A stretch of DNA of 64,000 bases from CADCVQ01 sp038260305 (GCA_038260305.1 JBBSNY010000008.1:62001-126000), one strand, 5' to 3'; positions 1 through 9,004 are shown, numbered from the stretch's first letter. Numbers and translations are program-made. The notes: generated by a model not told the origin, from the letters alone.

Positions 1-735
1 GACGACCGTTGCGAGCCCGCGGGCTTGCAGCTGGTTCGTGATCGACCGCCGCCCGCTCTCGAGCTCGTATGTCGCCCACTTCGTGCGCGTCACGCCGACG
101 CGCAGCGACGAGAACAGCGCGCGATCCACGAGGAAGGCGTTCGTCCGCAGGTGGGTCGCGGGGAAGCGACGCATCCCACGCGAATGGCGCGCGACCTGGG
201 CGAACGTGTAGAGCCAGTTGGTGACGTCGCCCGGCACACGCGTGCCGCTGAGCTCGTGCATCGCCCGGTTCGCCGCGCGGCGGCTCTGAAACGAGCGTGC
301 ATAGGGTCCGCCCAACCCGAGCAGGAACAGCTGGTAGGAGAGGTGGCTGTTCCACGTGCCGGTCGCACCGGCGGCGCCCGTGGCATCGTCGTCGAGCGCC
401 GCGGCGAGCAGCGCCAGCCAGCCCGGAGCGACGATCTCGCTGAATGAGTTCAGGAAGCAGAGCCGCTCGTGGCGCAGGGCGGCGGCAGCGGCGGCGTAGG
501 CCGTCAGGTCGAAGCCGCAGTCGGACACATCGACGACCCGTGGGGCGTGCGCAGCGGCGCGCTCGAGGTAGGGGGCCTGCGCGGCGCCGCCCTCGAACCC
601 CTTGAACAGCAACACGAGGTCATGTTCGAGCTCGGCGGGCTGCCGCTCGTAGGACCTCATGAAGGTCTCAAACGGGCGCAGGCCGTTGGAGTGGCGCACG
701 AGGTGCACGACCGCGGTGCGAGAGCGCGCCGTCAT
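1..735 (-). CDS. Hypothetical protein, glycosyltransferase-like (3' end outside window)
   Basis: The reverse strand is open from ATG at 735 to the window edge (245 codons, no stop), so the gene is cut at its C-terminus. The product begins MTARSRTAVVHLVRHSNGL and has the segment RLCFLNSFSEIVAPGWL around residues 90-107. That pattern resembles proteins of unknown function found in actinobacterial polysaccharide clusters that may be GT2-like, with the LNS stretch where GT2 enzymes carry their acidic motif. No clear DxD motif or membrane segment is seen. The start lies 9 bases after the stop of the methyltransferase upstream, so the two are probably co-transcribed. The function is unproven; a role in glycan assembly rests on context. 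Confidence 0.6.
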   Translation of the reverse strand, partial: MTARSRTAVVHLVRHSNGLRPFETFMRSYERQPAELEHDLVLLFKGFEGGAAQAPYLERAAAHAPRVVDVSDCGFDLTAYAAAAAALRHERLCFLNSFSEIVAPGWLALLAAALDDDATGAAGATGTWNSHLSYQLFLLGLGGPYARSFQSRRAANRAMHELSGTRVPGDVTNWLYTFAQVARHSRGMRRFPATHLRTNAFLVDRALFSSLRVGVTRTKWATYELESGRRSITNQLQARGLATVV

Positions 736-744
736 CGCGATGCG

Positions 745-1470
745 TCAGTGCCGCAGGATCACGATGAACTCGATGCCGTTGCCCTGGACCTCCTCGATCG
801 TAAAGGGCATGCCGAGCTCGTCGCGGGCATGCTCGAGCATCTCGAGGAAGCCATCCGGCGTCCACACGTGGAAGTGGATCGAGTAGTCGGCGTCCGACAG
901 CGCGACGATGCGGGCCTCGACATCGGGGGCTCGGTCGACGTTCACGACCCAGTCGCGGAAGTGCTCGGCTCGCGACCATGCCGGACCCTCCTCGAGGTCG
1001 CGCAGCACGTGCGCCAACGGCGTCACTTCACGATCGACGTCGAACGTGCGGCGCTTGTCCGGCACCGCGAGGTAGAGCACCCCTCCTGGCCGCAGCACGC
1101 GCAGGTGATTGCGGATCGTCGCGAGCGGGCTCTGCGTGTGCTCGATGAAGTGGTTGGCGATAACGAAGTTGAGGCTCGCGTCGGTCACCGTCGCCAGCGC
1201 CTCGCCGTCGTCGATGACGTCGACCGGGACGAGGGGCAGCTTGGCAAGCTCGGGGTAGTGCTCTCGCAGCCCCGCCTCGTCGTAGCGATCGATGTAGCGC
1301 ACCCGTGCGCGATCGGAGACGCGCAGCGGCTGGTGCAGGGCGCCGATCTCGACCCCATCGCCGGCGATGTAGCGGTCCGAGAGCGTCCGCCGCCGCCGCC
1401 GGAAACGCATGAGCTCCACGAGGCCGACCAGCGGGCGGACCGGGTGGCGCAGCGCGCGGACGAGTCTCAT
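745..1470 (-). CDS. Class I SAM-dependent methyltransferase
   Basis: The 241-residue protein has methyltransferase type 11 features: VEIGALHQPL near residue 40 (a glycine-poor form of SAM motif I), VDVIDDGE as the acidic loop, NFVIANHFIEH as motif IV, and LRPGGVLYLAVPDKR as post-motif. The family transfers a methyl group from SAM to a small molecule or sugar; the substrate cannot be read from sequence. A TAGCCT box ends 7 bases before the ATG, so a leaderless transcript is likely. The gene leads an operon with the partial gene downstream. Being inside a glycan cluster suggests a sugar or lipid-linked substrate. Confidence 0.8.
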   Translation of the reverse strand: MRLVRALRHPVRPLVGLVELMRFRRRRRTLSDRYIAGDGVEIGALHQPLRVSDRARVRYIDRYDEAGLREHYPELAKLPLVPVDVIDDGEALATVTDASLNFVIANHFIEHTQSPLATIRNHLRVLRPGGVLYLAVPDKRRTFDVDREVTPLAHVLRDLEEGPAWSRAEHFRDWVVNVDRAPDVEARIVALSDADYSIHFHVWTPDGFLEMLEHARDELGMPFTIEEVQGNGIEFIVILRH

Positions 1471-1477
1471 GGCCTGC

Positions 1478-1483
1478 AGGCTA
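1478..1483 (-). promoter_or_regulatory. -10 box TAGCCT, leaderless type
   Basis: TAGCCT on the reverse strand ends 7 bases before the ATG at 1470. That spacing puts the transcription start at or next to the start codon. No ribosome-binding site is seen between them. Confidence 0.5.
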
Positions 1484-1626
1484 CCCGCCGTCCAGCCCGG
1501 TCGCCGGGTGCTCGGCGCCCGTTGCGACCGTGTTGCTGCACCGCCGCGGCGTCGTCATCCTCCCCGCGACGATGCCGACCCTCGATGACAACCCCGGTGG
1601 CGCCGCCATCGGGCTCGCGTAGCCCG

Positions 1627-2952
1627 ATGGCGCCCCGCCCGGCGGTGCTCTTCGTCTGTCCCGACGCGGTCGGGCAGCGCATGTCGGGCCTCGGGATCCG
1701 CTACGTGGAGCTCGCTCGCGCGCTGTCTGCGTATGCCGACGTCACGGTCGCCAGCGGAGCGGCGGACTCGACGCCGGTCGACGACGTCCAGACCGCCTGT
1801 TACGCCGTCCACGCGCCGTCGCAGCTGCGCCCGCTGATCGCTCGCAGCGACGTCGTCGTCGCTCCGCCGCAGTGGCCGCTCGTCGCGAGTTGGCTTCGCT
1901 CATGCGACGCGCGCGTGATCCACGACGTCTACACGCCCGAGGCGCTTGAGACCGCGCAGCTGTTCGCCGGCCACAGGCCGGCCGTCCGGCGGCTGATGGC
2001 GAGCTGGACGCTGGACCGCCTGCACGACGCGCTGTCGTCGGCGCACCATCTGATCTGTGCGAGTGAGAAGCAGCGCGACCTGTGGATCGGCGCGCTGCTG
2101 GCAACGAGGCGGATCACCCCGGAGCGCTGTGACCGCGATCCCGGCCTGCGCGAGACGATCGACGCCGTACCGTTCGGCACCGCCATCCAACCGCCGCTGC
2201 GCAGCGGCGCATCCGGCATCCGCGAACGCTTTCCCCAGATCGGCGCGGGGGACGAGATCGTCCTGTGGAACGGCGGGATCTGGCGCTGGCTGGACGCACC
2301 GACGGCGGTACGCGCCGTCGCCTTGCTCGGCGAGCGCCGTCCGGGCGTGCGACTCGTCTTCATGGGGGCGGCCGCCGCCGCGCAGGCGGCATCGCAGCGC
2401 GCCACCGAGGAGGCCGAGGCCGTCGCGCGCGAGCTCGGCGTCATGGACCGCGGTGTGCTCTTTCATCGTGACTGGGTGCCGTTTGGCGAGCGCGTCGAGT
2501 GGCTGTTGGACGCCGACTGCGCGATCTCGACGCACGCCGACACGCTCGAGTCGCGATACGCGTTTCGCACGCGGCTGCTCGACTGCTTCTGGGCGGGCCT
2601 GCCGATCGTCGCCACGGCCGGCGACGACCTCGCGATCCGCGTCGAGGCGGACGGGCTCGGCGAGGTCGTGGCGCCCGGCGACGTCGAGGCGGCGGCGAAC
2701 GCGATCGAGCGGGTACTCGACCGCGGTCGGGCCGCCTACGGGCCGGCGCTGGCACAGGCGAACGAGCGCTGCTCGTGGCCGATCGCGGCCCAGGCGCTGA
2801 TCCGCTGGATCGGGCCCCAGTCGCCGCCGGCGGAGCGCCTGGCGCCGTCCGGCTCGACGAGACGCACGCCCGCCCATCGGGCGAGGTCCTCGGCGTACCT
2901 GCTCGGACGACCGGTCATCGCCGGGCTGGGCCTGCGCGCACCCAAGGGGTAG
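1627..2952 (+). CDS. Glycosyltransferase family 4
   Basis: The 441-residue protein has a GT-B fold layout. An N-terminal Rossmann half opens with AVLFVCPDAVGQRMSGLGIRY. The C-terminal half has IVLWNGGIWRWLD (the 'G-G' turn before the donor domain) and the late segment FWAGLPIVATAGDD near residue 325, where donor-binding residues of GT4 enzymes lie. No membrane segment is seen. It should transfer a sugar from a nucleotide donor to a growing glycan at the cytoplasmic face. The reading frame continues upstream to 469, but that part is antisense to two real genes, so ATG 1627 is chosen. ATG 1681 would cut off the first strand. The stop codon lies inside a palindrome. Confidence 0.82.
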   Translation: MAPRPAVLFVCPDAVGQRMSGLGIRYVELARALSAYADVTVASGAADSTPVDDVQTACYAVHAPSQLRPLIARSDVVVAPPQWPLVASWLRSCDARVIHDVYTPEALETAQLFAGHRPAVRRLMASWTLDRLHDALSSAHHLICASEKQRDLWIGALLATRRITPERCDRDPGLRETIDAVPFGTAIQPPLRSGASGIRERFPQIGAGDEIVLWNGGIWRWLDAPTAVRAVALLGERRPGVRLVFMGAAAAAQAASQRATEEAEAVARELGVMDRGVLFHRDWVPFGERVEWLLDADCAISTHADTLESRYAFRTRLLDCFWAGLPIVATAGDDLAIRVEADGLGEVVAPGDVEAAANAIERVLDRGRAAYGPALAQANERCSWPIAAQALIRWIGPQSPPAERLAPSGSTRRTPAHRARSSAYLLGRPVIAGLGLRAPKG

Positions 2953-2980
2953 GCGCGCGCCTACCCGCGGCGGCGGGTAG
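2947..2980 (+). repeat. Two mutually exclusive stem-loops sharing CTACCC
   Basis: A perfect 20-base palindrome (2947-2966, arms GGGTAGGCGC/GCGCCTACCC) is followed by a second perfect stem (CTACCCGC 2961-2968, loop GGCG, GCGGGTAG 2973-2980). Both need the CTACCC at 2961-2966, so only one can form at a time. The first contains the TAG stop of the glycosyltransferase. There is no T-run, so it is not a classical terminator. The downstream methyltransferase starts at 3034. Confidence 0.55.
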
Positions 2981-3033
2981 TACGCTGCGCGCGGTTCGAC
3001 GCCGAGTACGTCGTCGTCGTCCTTGGCTCGTCC

Positions 3034-3870
3034 ATGCCATCGCGTTCAGCCATCAGCCGAGGCGTCGCTGTCGCACAACGGCTGGCGATCTCACGCCTGT
3101 CGTCGCGACGCAGTCTCGTCACGACTGCCCCGACGGCGCAGTCCGCCGTCGATGCCGTTGCGGACACGTGGGCGTCGCGCCTTCCGCCGCCGCTGGATGT
3201 CCGGGCCGGAGAGGCCGGGCTCTTCGAGGATCCCCGGATCTCGTGGGCGTTCGACGCGCTCGGGGGCGTCCGCGACCTCACGGTGCTCGAGCTCGGGCCG
3301 TTGGAGGCGGGGCACAGCTACATGGCACAGCGTGCCGGAGCGCGTCACGTCACGGCGGTCGAGTCCAACTCGAACGCCTTCCTGAAATGCCTCGTGGTCA
3401 AGGAGCTGCTCGAGCTCGACCACTGTTCGTTTCTGTGCGGTGACGTCGTCGAGTACATGGCGACGACGACGGACAGCTTCGACGTGTGCATCGCCTCGGG
3501 CATCTTGTATCACTCGACCGAGCCGGTCCGGATGCTCGAGCTCATCTCGCGGCGGGCCTCGCGGCTGGTGATGTGGACGCATGTCTACGACAGCGCCGCA
3601 CTCGACAACAAGCTGCTCGCGAAACGGCTCGGGCCCGCCACCGACGCCGAGCACGCCGGCTTTCGCCACCGCGTGCACCGCCACCGCTACGGCGTGGATC
3701 GAACCTTGGCGGGTTTCTGGGGTGGGACGCAGGCCTACAGCACCTGGATGCCACGCGAGGAGCTGCTGCGCGCGCTCACACACTTCGGCTGGCACGACAT
3801 CACGGTCGGGTTCGACGAGCCGAGGCACCCCAACGGTCCGGCGCTCGCCCTGACCGCCGTCCGCGGGTGA
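3034..3870 (+). CDS. SAM-dependent methyltransferase (CmoB/DUF1698-like)
   Basis: The 278-residue protein has motif I LTVLELGPLEAGHSYMAQRAGA near residue 86, the acidic loop VTAVESN, and a motif IV region DVCIASGILYHSTEPVRML. The YHS.EP pattern is typical of CmoB/DUF1698-like class I methyltransferases, but the context is glycan synthesis rather than tRNA, so a sugar or lipid substrate is more likely. The first ~30 residues are basic and may not be real; the start is uncertain. The stop abuts the stop of the convergent GT2 gene with no bases between them. Confidence 0.75.
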   Translation: MPSRSAISRGVAVAQRLAISRLSSRRSLVTTAPTAQSAVDAVADTWASRLPPPLDVRAGEAGLFEDPRISWAFDALGGVRDLTVLELGPLEAGHSYMAQRAGARHVTAVESNSNAFLKCLVVKELLELDHCSFLCGDVVEYMATTTDSFDVCIASGILYHSTEPVRMLELISRRASRLVMWTHVYDSAALDNKLLAKRLGPATDAEHAGFRHRVHRHRYGVDRTLAGFWGGTQAYSTWMPREELLRALTHFGWHDITVGFDEPRHPNGPALALTAVRG

Positions 3871-4854
3871 TCAGTCGTCGCGCCGCACGCGCGGCAGCAG
3901 GCGCCAGTCGACCGGCGTCATCAGCTCCCGCAGGCGCTGCGACGAGATCGTGCGGCGGCTTTGCACATCGCGACGCTTGCGCCAGGTGTGCGGTGTCAGT
4001 GTCAGCGCCTGACCCCATCCCCGCAGGTGCGGCACGAGCCGGCCGTGTGCCGCGCTCGCGACGAGCCACTTGAGCTGAAAGGCGATCAGCACCGGGCCGA
4101 GGCGAAGCAGCAACCCCGTCGGAAGGCATTTCGTGAGCATCAGGAGGCTGTTGCGCGAGAAGAGGTGCGCATAGGCGGCGGGATCGCGGCTCGTTGTCGC
4201 CGAGCCCATGTGAAACGCGACCGCGGTCGGCACGTAGCGGCATGCGTAACCGCACAGCTGAGCTCGCAGCGCCCAGTCGGCGTCCTCGAAGTACGCGCCG
4301 AAGTCCTCGTCGAAGGGTCCGACCCGATCGAACGCGGCGCGGCGGAAGAGCGCCGCTCCGCCGCTCGCGCCGAAGATGTCGGCAGGGCGGTCGAACTGGC
4401 CGCGATCCTGCTCGCCGAAGCCCCGCTTGCAGCACTCCCCGGTGCGCGCGATGAGGTCGCCCGCGCCGTCGATCTCCCCGCGACGGTGGTAGTTCAGCAG
4501 CTTGCCGTCGGCCGAGCCGTATCCGGGCCGGGCCTGCAGCGCGCCACGCATCTCCTCGAGCCAGCGGGGGTCGAGCTCCAAGTCGTTGTTGAGCAGTGCC
4601 ACGTACGGCGTCGCCGCCGACTGGATCGCGCGGTTCAGGGTGCGAGTGATGCCGAGGTTCTTGGGGTTGCGGACGACGGTCACGTGCGGCCATTCGCGCT
4701 CCAGCCATGCCACGGAGTCGTCGGTGGATGCGTCGTCGACGACGTGGGTCGCGAAGCCCCACGCGGTTTGGGCGGCGAGCGTCGGCAGGAGGCCCTCGAG
4801 CAGCCGGCGCCCGTTGTAGTTGGCGATCACGAAGGTGACGTCGCCAGCGTCCAT
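3871..4854 (-). CDS. Glycosyltransferase family 2
   Basis: The 327-residue protein is a rhamnosyl-type GT2. It shows VTFVIANYNGRRLLEG at the N-terminus, THVVDDASTD, a DxD-like NNDLELD near residue 95, and the acceptor-site segment FGAYFEDADWALRAQ. It is expected to use an NDP-sugar in the cytoplasm to elongate a lipid-linked glycan. The frame extends to a GTG at 4905, but TAGAGT ends 8 bases before ATG 4854 and the family normally begins a few residues before the VIANYN strand, so 4854 is preferred. The C-terminal third has a hydrophobic helix (LLLRLGPVLIAFQLKWLVAS) that may associate with the membrane. Confidence 0.85.
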   Translation of the reverse strand: MDAGDVTFVIANYNGRRLLEGLLPTLAAQTAWGFATHVVDDASTDDSVAWLEREWPHVTVVRNPKNLGITRTLNRAIQSAATPYVALLNNDLELDPRWLEEMRGALQARPGYGSADGKLLNYHRRGEIDGAGDLIARTGECCKRGFGEQDRGQFDRPADIFGASGGAALFRRAAFDRVGPFDEDFGAYFEDADWALRAQLCGYACRYVPTAVAFHMGSATTSRDPAAYAHLFSRNSLLMLTKCLPTGLLLRLGPVLIAFQLKWLVASAAHGRLVPHLRGWGQALTLTPHTWRKRRDVQSRRTISSQRLRELMTPVDWRLLPRVRRDD

Positions 4855-4862
4855 GCGCCGCA

Positions 4863-4868
4863 ACTCTA
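4863..4868 (-). promoter_or_regulatory. -10 box TAGAGT, near-leaderless
   Basis: TAGAGT on the reverse strand ends 8 bases before ATG 4854. It lies inside the longer open frame starting at 4905 and argues for the shorter GT2 protein. Confidence 0.4.
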
Positions 4869-4932
4869 CGTCGGTCATCGCGGCTGCGAGCGCCACCACT
4901 CGCACCCTGGATCGGCCGCCGCCGTCGGCGCG

Positions 4933-7188
4933 CTAGCGCGGCTGGAGCCGGACGGCGCGCAGTCCGTTCGTCAGCCGCTCGACGGTGTGCCAGTGGAAAC
5001 GCGCCAGCAGCCCGTCACGCGCGATCAGCTGCAGCGGCGTGAACGCGTTGCGCCCCCCGATCGGGCTCAGCGCCATCGGGGCCGGCGGCGCGGACGTGAT
5101 CAGGAGCGTGCCCGCACGCACGCGGCGCACGGCGGCGCGAACGCGATCGTCGGAGGACGCGACGAGGTCGTCCTGCGTCGCATTCGCGATCGGCAGGACG
5201 TTGCGCCGGCCCGCGCGCAGCAGGGCCTCCGTCGTCAGGTCGGGCTCGGTGAGCAGGAGCACGGGACCGTGCCCGGGCGCCAGCCGGTTGATCGCGTAGG
5301 CGAGGTCCGGGCTGCGGGGATCGGCGACGGGCTGGTCCCACTGGTGGTGCAGCGAGGACAGCAGCCCGGTGCCCTTCGCGTCGCCGTGGACGTAGGAGAT
5401 GGCCTGCGACATCGCCGTCTCCGACCAGCGGCGCTTGGCGTCAGGCATGCCGGCCACGGCGATGCTCGCGCCGATCACCAGCAGCAGCGCCGCGACGAGC
5501 ACCGGTGCGCGCCGCGCGCCGGATGTCTCGCGGCGCAGCAGCAGGGCGGTCCACAGGGTCCCGCACGCGACGATCGGCGGCAGCAGATGCAGGAGGTTCG
5601 TCGGGAACGAGCGTCCGAGGTAGTACGTGAACGAGGCGATCGCGAACGCCGTGAAGCCCGTCAGCGCGACGATGAGCGCATCCGGCGGGTGGCGGTTGCG
5701 GGCGACCCACACGATGCCGGCCGCCGACAGGAGGATCGCGCACCCGGCCGCCGGCCCCGCCGTCGTCCAGTCGATCGGGGCCTGGCCGAGGCCCTCGGTG
5801 GAGTACAGCGCGAGATAGTCGAGGTAGCCCGACCAGTACGGGGGGTGTCCGCTCGCGAGGAGCGTCGCCAACGACAGCGCGGCGATCGCGCCGGCCGCGA
5901 CCGCGAGCCCGACGCCGCCGCGGCGCGCAAACGCCCGCGCCCCCGCACGCAGGCCGACGCCCGGGCGGCCGTAGGCCTCGAGCAGCGTCAGCGCCGCGTA
6001 CACCGTGGCGCAGTAGACGAACGTCTCGACGCTCCAGACCGCCGCCACGGCGAGCGTTGCGAGGCCCGCGACCCGCGCCCACGCCGCCCACCGCGGGTGG
6101 CGCGCGCCGAGCACGGCCGTGGCGATCACCACGTACGGCAGCCCGAAGCGCAGTGGCCCGATGCTGGGAAAGAAGAGGTACGACACGCCCTGCAGGAAGA
6201 CGTTGCCCATGACCGCGACCGCCACACCGCAGGCGACGAGCAGCGGCGAGTCGATCGCCGCGCGCAGCGTGAGGTACATGAGCGCGTACACGCCCACGGT
6301 CGCGAACGCCAGGATGAGCGCGAGCCCGCCATAGCCGATCGGGATGACCTGGAACGCGAGCGCGAGCGCGTAGATGTCACCGACGCCGTACTGCGAGAAG
6401 ACGTCGACGAGCATGGTGCGGCCGTGCAGGACGTCGTTCGCCGGCCCCAGGTAGAAGTCGTGGTGGTGGACGGTCGTGAAGCCGCCCGCCGTGACGCTGA
6501 CCGTCGCGAGGACGACGAGCGACAGGGCGGCGAGCGCGACGACGTCAAACGCTCGCCAGACGAGCGACGGGGGCCGCCAGCGGTCCGTCGCGAGCACGAG
6601 CGCGAGCGCGCCCGCCGCGAGCCCCAGCGTCACGGCGAGATCTCCCGGCGAGACGGCCGAGGACGGCGTGAACGGCCATGCCAGCAGCGCCAGCGCGAGC
6701 ACGGAGGCGATCGGGCCGCTCGCCGCCGGCGCCGCGCACAGCAGGCGGCGCAGCCGTTCGGCGCGCGCGACGACGAACGGGATCGCGAGCGCGAGCAGGC
6801 CCGCGAAGGCGATCGCCGCATGCACGCCGGCGCCGGGGCGGGGACCGGTCTGGTCGCGCAGCACCATCGCCGCGGCGATCGGCAGCGTCGCAAGCGCGAC
6901 CGCCCAGCCACCGCTCGTGCGCTGCGTCGGCGCCAGCGCACGCACCTGACGGCCCGCGACGACGAGCCCGGCGGGCAGCGCGATCGCGAACGCGACGACC
7001 CACATCGAGGTCTCGAGCCCCTCCGACGGGCCGCGCAGCGCGATTACCGTGCCGGCGAGCAGCGCGAAGACGGCGACGGGCGCCAGCAGGTGCAGCGCGA
7101 CCGCGCCGCCGCCACCGGGCGGGTCCTCGACGGCCACGATCGGCGCGGGCTCCGAGACACCATCGAGCGTCGGCGCTCCGCGCGTCAC
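4933..7188 (-). CDS. Large polytopic membrane protein, possible GT-C glycosyltransferase
   Basis: The 751-residue protein has about 12-14 hydrophobic segments over residues 30-570 and then a soluble tail of about 180 residues. The first large loop contains VHHHDFYLGPANDVLHGRTM near residue 240, with acidic and histidine residues between membrane helices. GT-C enzymes place their catalytic Asp/Glu in such a loop, so an undecaprenyl-phosphate-sugar-using transferase is plausible, though no family signature is certain. The GTG start is supported by TACGCT ending 6 bases upstream. It is divergent from the methyltransferase at 7272 and flanked by glycan genes. Confidence 0.7.
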   Translation of the reverse strand: MTRGAPTLDGVSEPAPIVAVEDPPGGGGAVALHLLAPVAVFALLAGTVIALRGPSEGLETSMWVVAFAIALPAGLVVAGRQVRALAPTQRTSGGWAVALATLPIAAAMVLRDQTGPRPGAGVHAAIAFAGLLALAIPFVVARAERLRRLLCAAPAASGPIASVLALALLAWPFTPSSAVSPGDLAVTLGLAAGALALVLATDRWRPPSLVWRAFDVVALAALSLVVLATVSVTAGGFTTVHHHDFYLGPANDVLHGRTMLVDVFSQYGVGDIYALALAFQVIPIGYGGLALILAFATVGVYALMYLTLRAAIDSPLLVACGVAVAVMGNVFLQGVSYLFFPSIGPLRFGLPYVVIATAVLGARHPRWAAWARVAGLATLAVAAVWSVETFVYCATVYAALTLLEAYGRPGVGLRAGARAFARRGGVGLAVAAGAIAALSLATLLASGHPPYWSGYLDYLALYSTEGLGQAPIDWTTAGPAAGCAILLSAAGIVWVARNRHPPDALIVALTGFTAFAIASFTYYLGRSFPTNLLHLLPPIVACGTLWTALLLRRETSGARRAPVLVAALLLVIGASIAVAGMPDAKRRWSETAMSQAISYVHGDAKGTGLLSSLHHQWDQPVADPRSPDLAYAINRLAPGHGPVLLLTEPDLTTEALLRAGRRNVLPIANATQDDLVASSDDRVRAAVRRVRAGTLLITSAPPAPMALSPIGGRNAFTPLQLIARDGLLARFHWHTVERLTNGLRAVRLQPR

Positions 7189-7194
7189 CGGGCA

Positions 7195-7200
7195 AGCGTA
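7195..7200 (-). promoter_or_regulatory. -10 box TACGCT, leaderless type
   Basis: TACGCT on the reverse strand ends 6 bases before the GTG at 7188. The divergent box for the gene at 7272 lies about 60 bases away. Confidence 0.45.
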
Positions 7201-7258
7201 CGCGACCGGGGCGCGCTCCCCGCCGCCACGCCGCGCGCGGTTCGCGGCCGATCCCGCG

Positions 7259-7264
7259 TAGGCT
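7259..7264 (+). promoter_or_regulatory. -10 box TAGGCT, leaderless type
   Basis: TAGGCT ends 7 bases before GTG 7272. This box decides the start within a longer open frame that runs back to 6678. Confidence 0.55.
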
Positions 7265-7271
7265 GGGGCGC

Positions 7272-8222
7272 GTGGGGGACGGGTTTCTCGGTGAGCTCAG
7301 CGAACGCGCGTGCCCCGTGTGCGGGTGCACCGACGACGCCGACATCTTCGCGACCCAGCGCCTCGATACCGCGTCGCTCGACCGCTACGCGTTCGCCTCG
7401 CGCAAGCGGCCCGAGCACATGCGCCTGCGGCTCGTGCACTGCCCGCGCTGTGACCTCGTCTACGCCAGCCCCGTCCCGGCGCCCGAGGCCCTGGCGCGGG
7501 CGTACGAGCAGGCGGCGTTCGACAGCGCGATCGAGGCGCGCTACGCCGCGCGGACCTACGCCGAGGCGCTTGCGCCGCTGCTGTCGACGCTGCCCGGGCT
7601 CGACGGCGCGCTCGACATCGGCACCGGTGAGGGCGCGTTCCTCGGCGCGCTGCTGGACGCGGGCTTCGTCGGCGTCTGCGGCGTCGAGCCCTCGACGGAG
7701 CCGATCCACGCCGCTGACGCGCGTGTCGCGGCGCTCATCGAGCACGGCGTCTTCACGGCCGCCATCCGACCCCCGGGCAGCCTCAGCCTCGTGACCTGCT
7801 TTCAGACGATCGAGCACGTGCCCGACCCTGCCGTGCTCGTGCGCGACGCCGCCGCGCTGCTGAAGCCCGGCGGGGTCCTCGCGATCGTCTGTCATGACCG
7901 CCGTGCAGCGGTCAACCGCGCGCTCGGGTTGCGCTCACCGATCGTCGACGTCGAGCATCAGCAGCTGTTCTCGCCGGCGAGCGTGACCGCACTGCTCCAG
8001 CGGGCCGGCCTCGTCGACATCGGCCGCCGGGCGATCCGCAATCGCTACCCGCTGCGCTACTGGCTGCGCCTGCTGCCGTTGGCGCCGCGCGGTGGCGAGT
8101 TCGCCGAGCGGATGCTCGAGCGCGCGCGCATCGCCGATCGCGCGATCACGGTCCCGGTCGGCAATCTGCTCGCCTGGGGCAGGCGTGCGGCAGACTCCGG
8201 CGCCGATGGCGCCACTCACTGA
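7272..8222 (+). CDS. Zinc-ribbon SAM-dependent methyltransferase
   Basis: The 316-residue protein has an N-terminal zinc ribbon (ACPVCGC, then HCPRCDLVYASP near residue 60) joined to a class I methyltransferase. Motif I is GALDIGTGEGAFLGA near 118, motif IV LVTCFQTIEHVPDP, and the post-motif LLKPGGVLAIVCHDR. This ribbon-plus-methyltransferase plan is common in polysaccharide clusters. The substrate is unknown. GTG 7272 is chosen because the ribbon begins 12 residues later and a TAGGCT box ends 7 bases upstream; the longer frame is antisense to the membrane protein. The 3' end overlaps the next gene by 17 bases, implying translational coupling. Confidence 0.82.
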   Translation: MGDGFLGELSERACPVCGCTDDADIFATQRLDTASLDRYAFASRKRPEHMRLRLVHCPRCDLVYASPVPAPEALARAYEQAAFDSAIEARYAARTYAEALAPLLSTLPGLDGALDIGTGEGAFLGALLDAGFVGVCGVEPSTEPIHAADARVAALIEHGVFTAAIRPPGSLSLVTCFQTIEHVPDPAVLVRDAAALLKPGGVLAIVCHDRRAAVNRALGLRSPIVDVEHQQLFSPASVTALLQRAGLVDIGRRAIRNRYPLRYWLRLLPLAPRGGEFAERMLERARIADRAITVPVGNLLAWGRRAADSGADGATH

Positions 8223-8994
8223 CCGCGAGAACTTCGCGCTGCGCACGACGGAACGCTGGCAGCCGCCCGCGTTTCGGGCGCCGCGCACCCGCCGCGACCG
8301 CGCCGTGGCCTCCGTGCGGCGGCTGTTCGACCTGCAGGCCGCGTCCGCCTGGCGCGACCTGCGCGTCCTGCTCGCCGACGCCCACGGCGACGTCCTCGAC
8401 GTCGGATCGGGCGCCCAGCCCTACCGGCCGCTGCTCCCGGCCGGCGCCCGTTACCGCGCGATCGACGACGCCGCCGCCGAGACGGACTTCGGCTACGCGA
8501 TGCCCGAGACCGAGTACTTCGCGGGCGACACGTGGCCCGTGCAGGACGCGACGGTCGACGTCGTCCTCAGCACCGAGACCCTCGAGCACGTGCCCCGGCC
8601 GGCGATCTTCCTCGCCGAGGCGCGCCGCGTCCTGCGCGACGGCGGGCGCCTCGTGCTGACCGTGCCGTTCGCCGCGCGCTGGCACTACGTCCCGCACGAC
8701 TACTGGCGCTACACGCCGTCGAGCCTGCGCAACCTGCTCGAAGAGGCGGGCTTCGACGACGTCGTCGTGCACGCTCGCGGCAACGAGCTGACCGTGGCCT
8801 GCGCGAAGGTCATGGGTCTCGTGCTGCCGTCGCTCGTACCGCCCGGAGGCGGCTTGCGCCCGCGGCGCCTGGCGGCGTTCCTGGCGCTGCCGTTCGTCGG
8901 TTTGCTCGCACTCGTCGCACAGGTGTCGCTGCGCTCCGACGGCGGCGACGATTGCCTCGGCTGGACCGCGACCGCCACCGCCTTGCCGCGCTGA
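8206..8994 (+). CDS. SAM-dependent methyltransferase
   Basis: The 262-residue class I methyltransferase has motif I GDVLDVGSGAQPYRPLL near residue 63, motif IV VDVVLSTETLEHVPRP, and LRDGGRLVLTVPFAARWHYV. WRYTPSSLRNLLEEAGF is typical of the type 11 fold. The last 45 residues hold a hydrophobic stretch (LAAFLALPFVGLLALVAQV) that may anchor it to the membrane. ATG 8206 is chosen because it gives the 17-base overlap with the upstream methyltransferase and a normal N-terminus; the frame is open further upstream only as a shadow. The stop lies 10 bases from the convergent GtrA gene. Confidence 0.82.
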   Translation: MAPLTDRENFALRTTERWQPPAFRAPRTRRDRAVASVRRLFDLQAASAWRDLRVLLADAHGDVLDVGSGAQPYRPLLPAGARYRAIDDAAAETDFGYAMPETEYFAGDTWPVQDATVDVVLSTETLEHVPRPAIFLAEARRVLRDGGRLVLTVPFAARWHYVPHDYWRYTPSSLRNLLEEAGFDDVVVHARGNELTVACAKVMGLVLPSLVPPGGGLRPRRLAAFLALPFVGLLALVAQVSLRSDGGDDCLGWTATATALPR

Positions 8995-9004
8995 GCCTCC
9001 GGGA

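Noticed and set aside
469..1626. N-terminal extension of the GT4 frame
   Set aside because: This part is antisense to the methyltransferase and the partial gene. The glycosyltransferase fold begins at 1627.
3961..7794. Forward-strand open frame of 1277 codons
   Set aside because: It is antisense to the GT2 and membrane-protein genes, has Arg/Asp/Glu/Gln-rich composition without domains, and is a typical GC-rich shadow frame. Only the part read in another frame from 7272 is a real gene.
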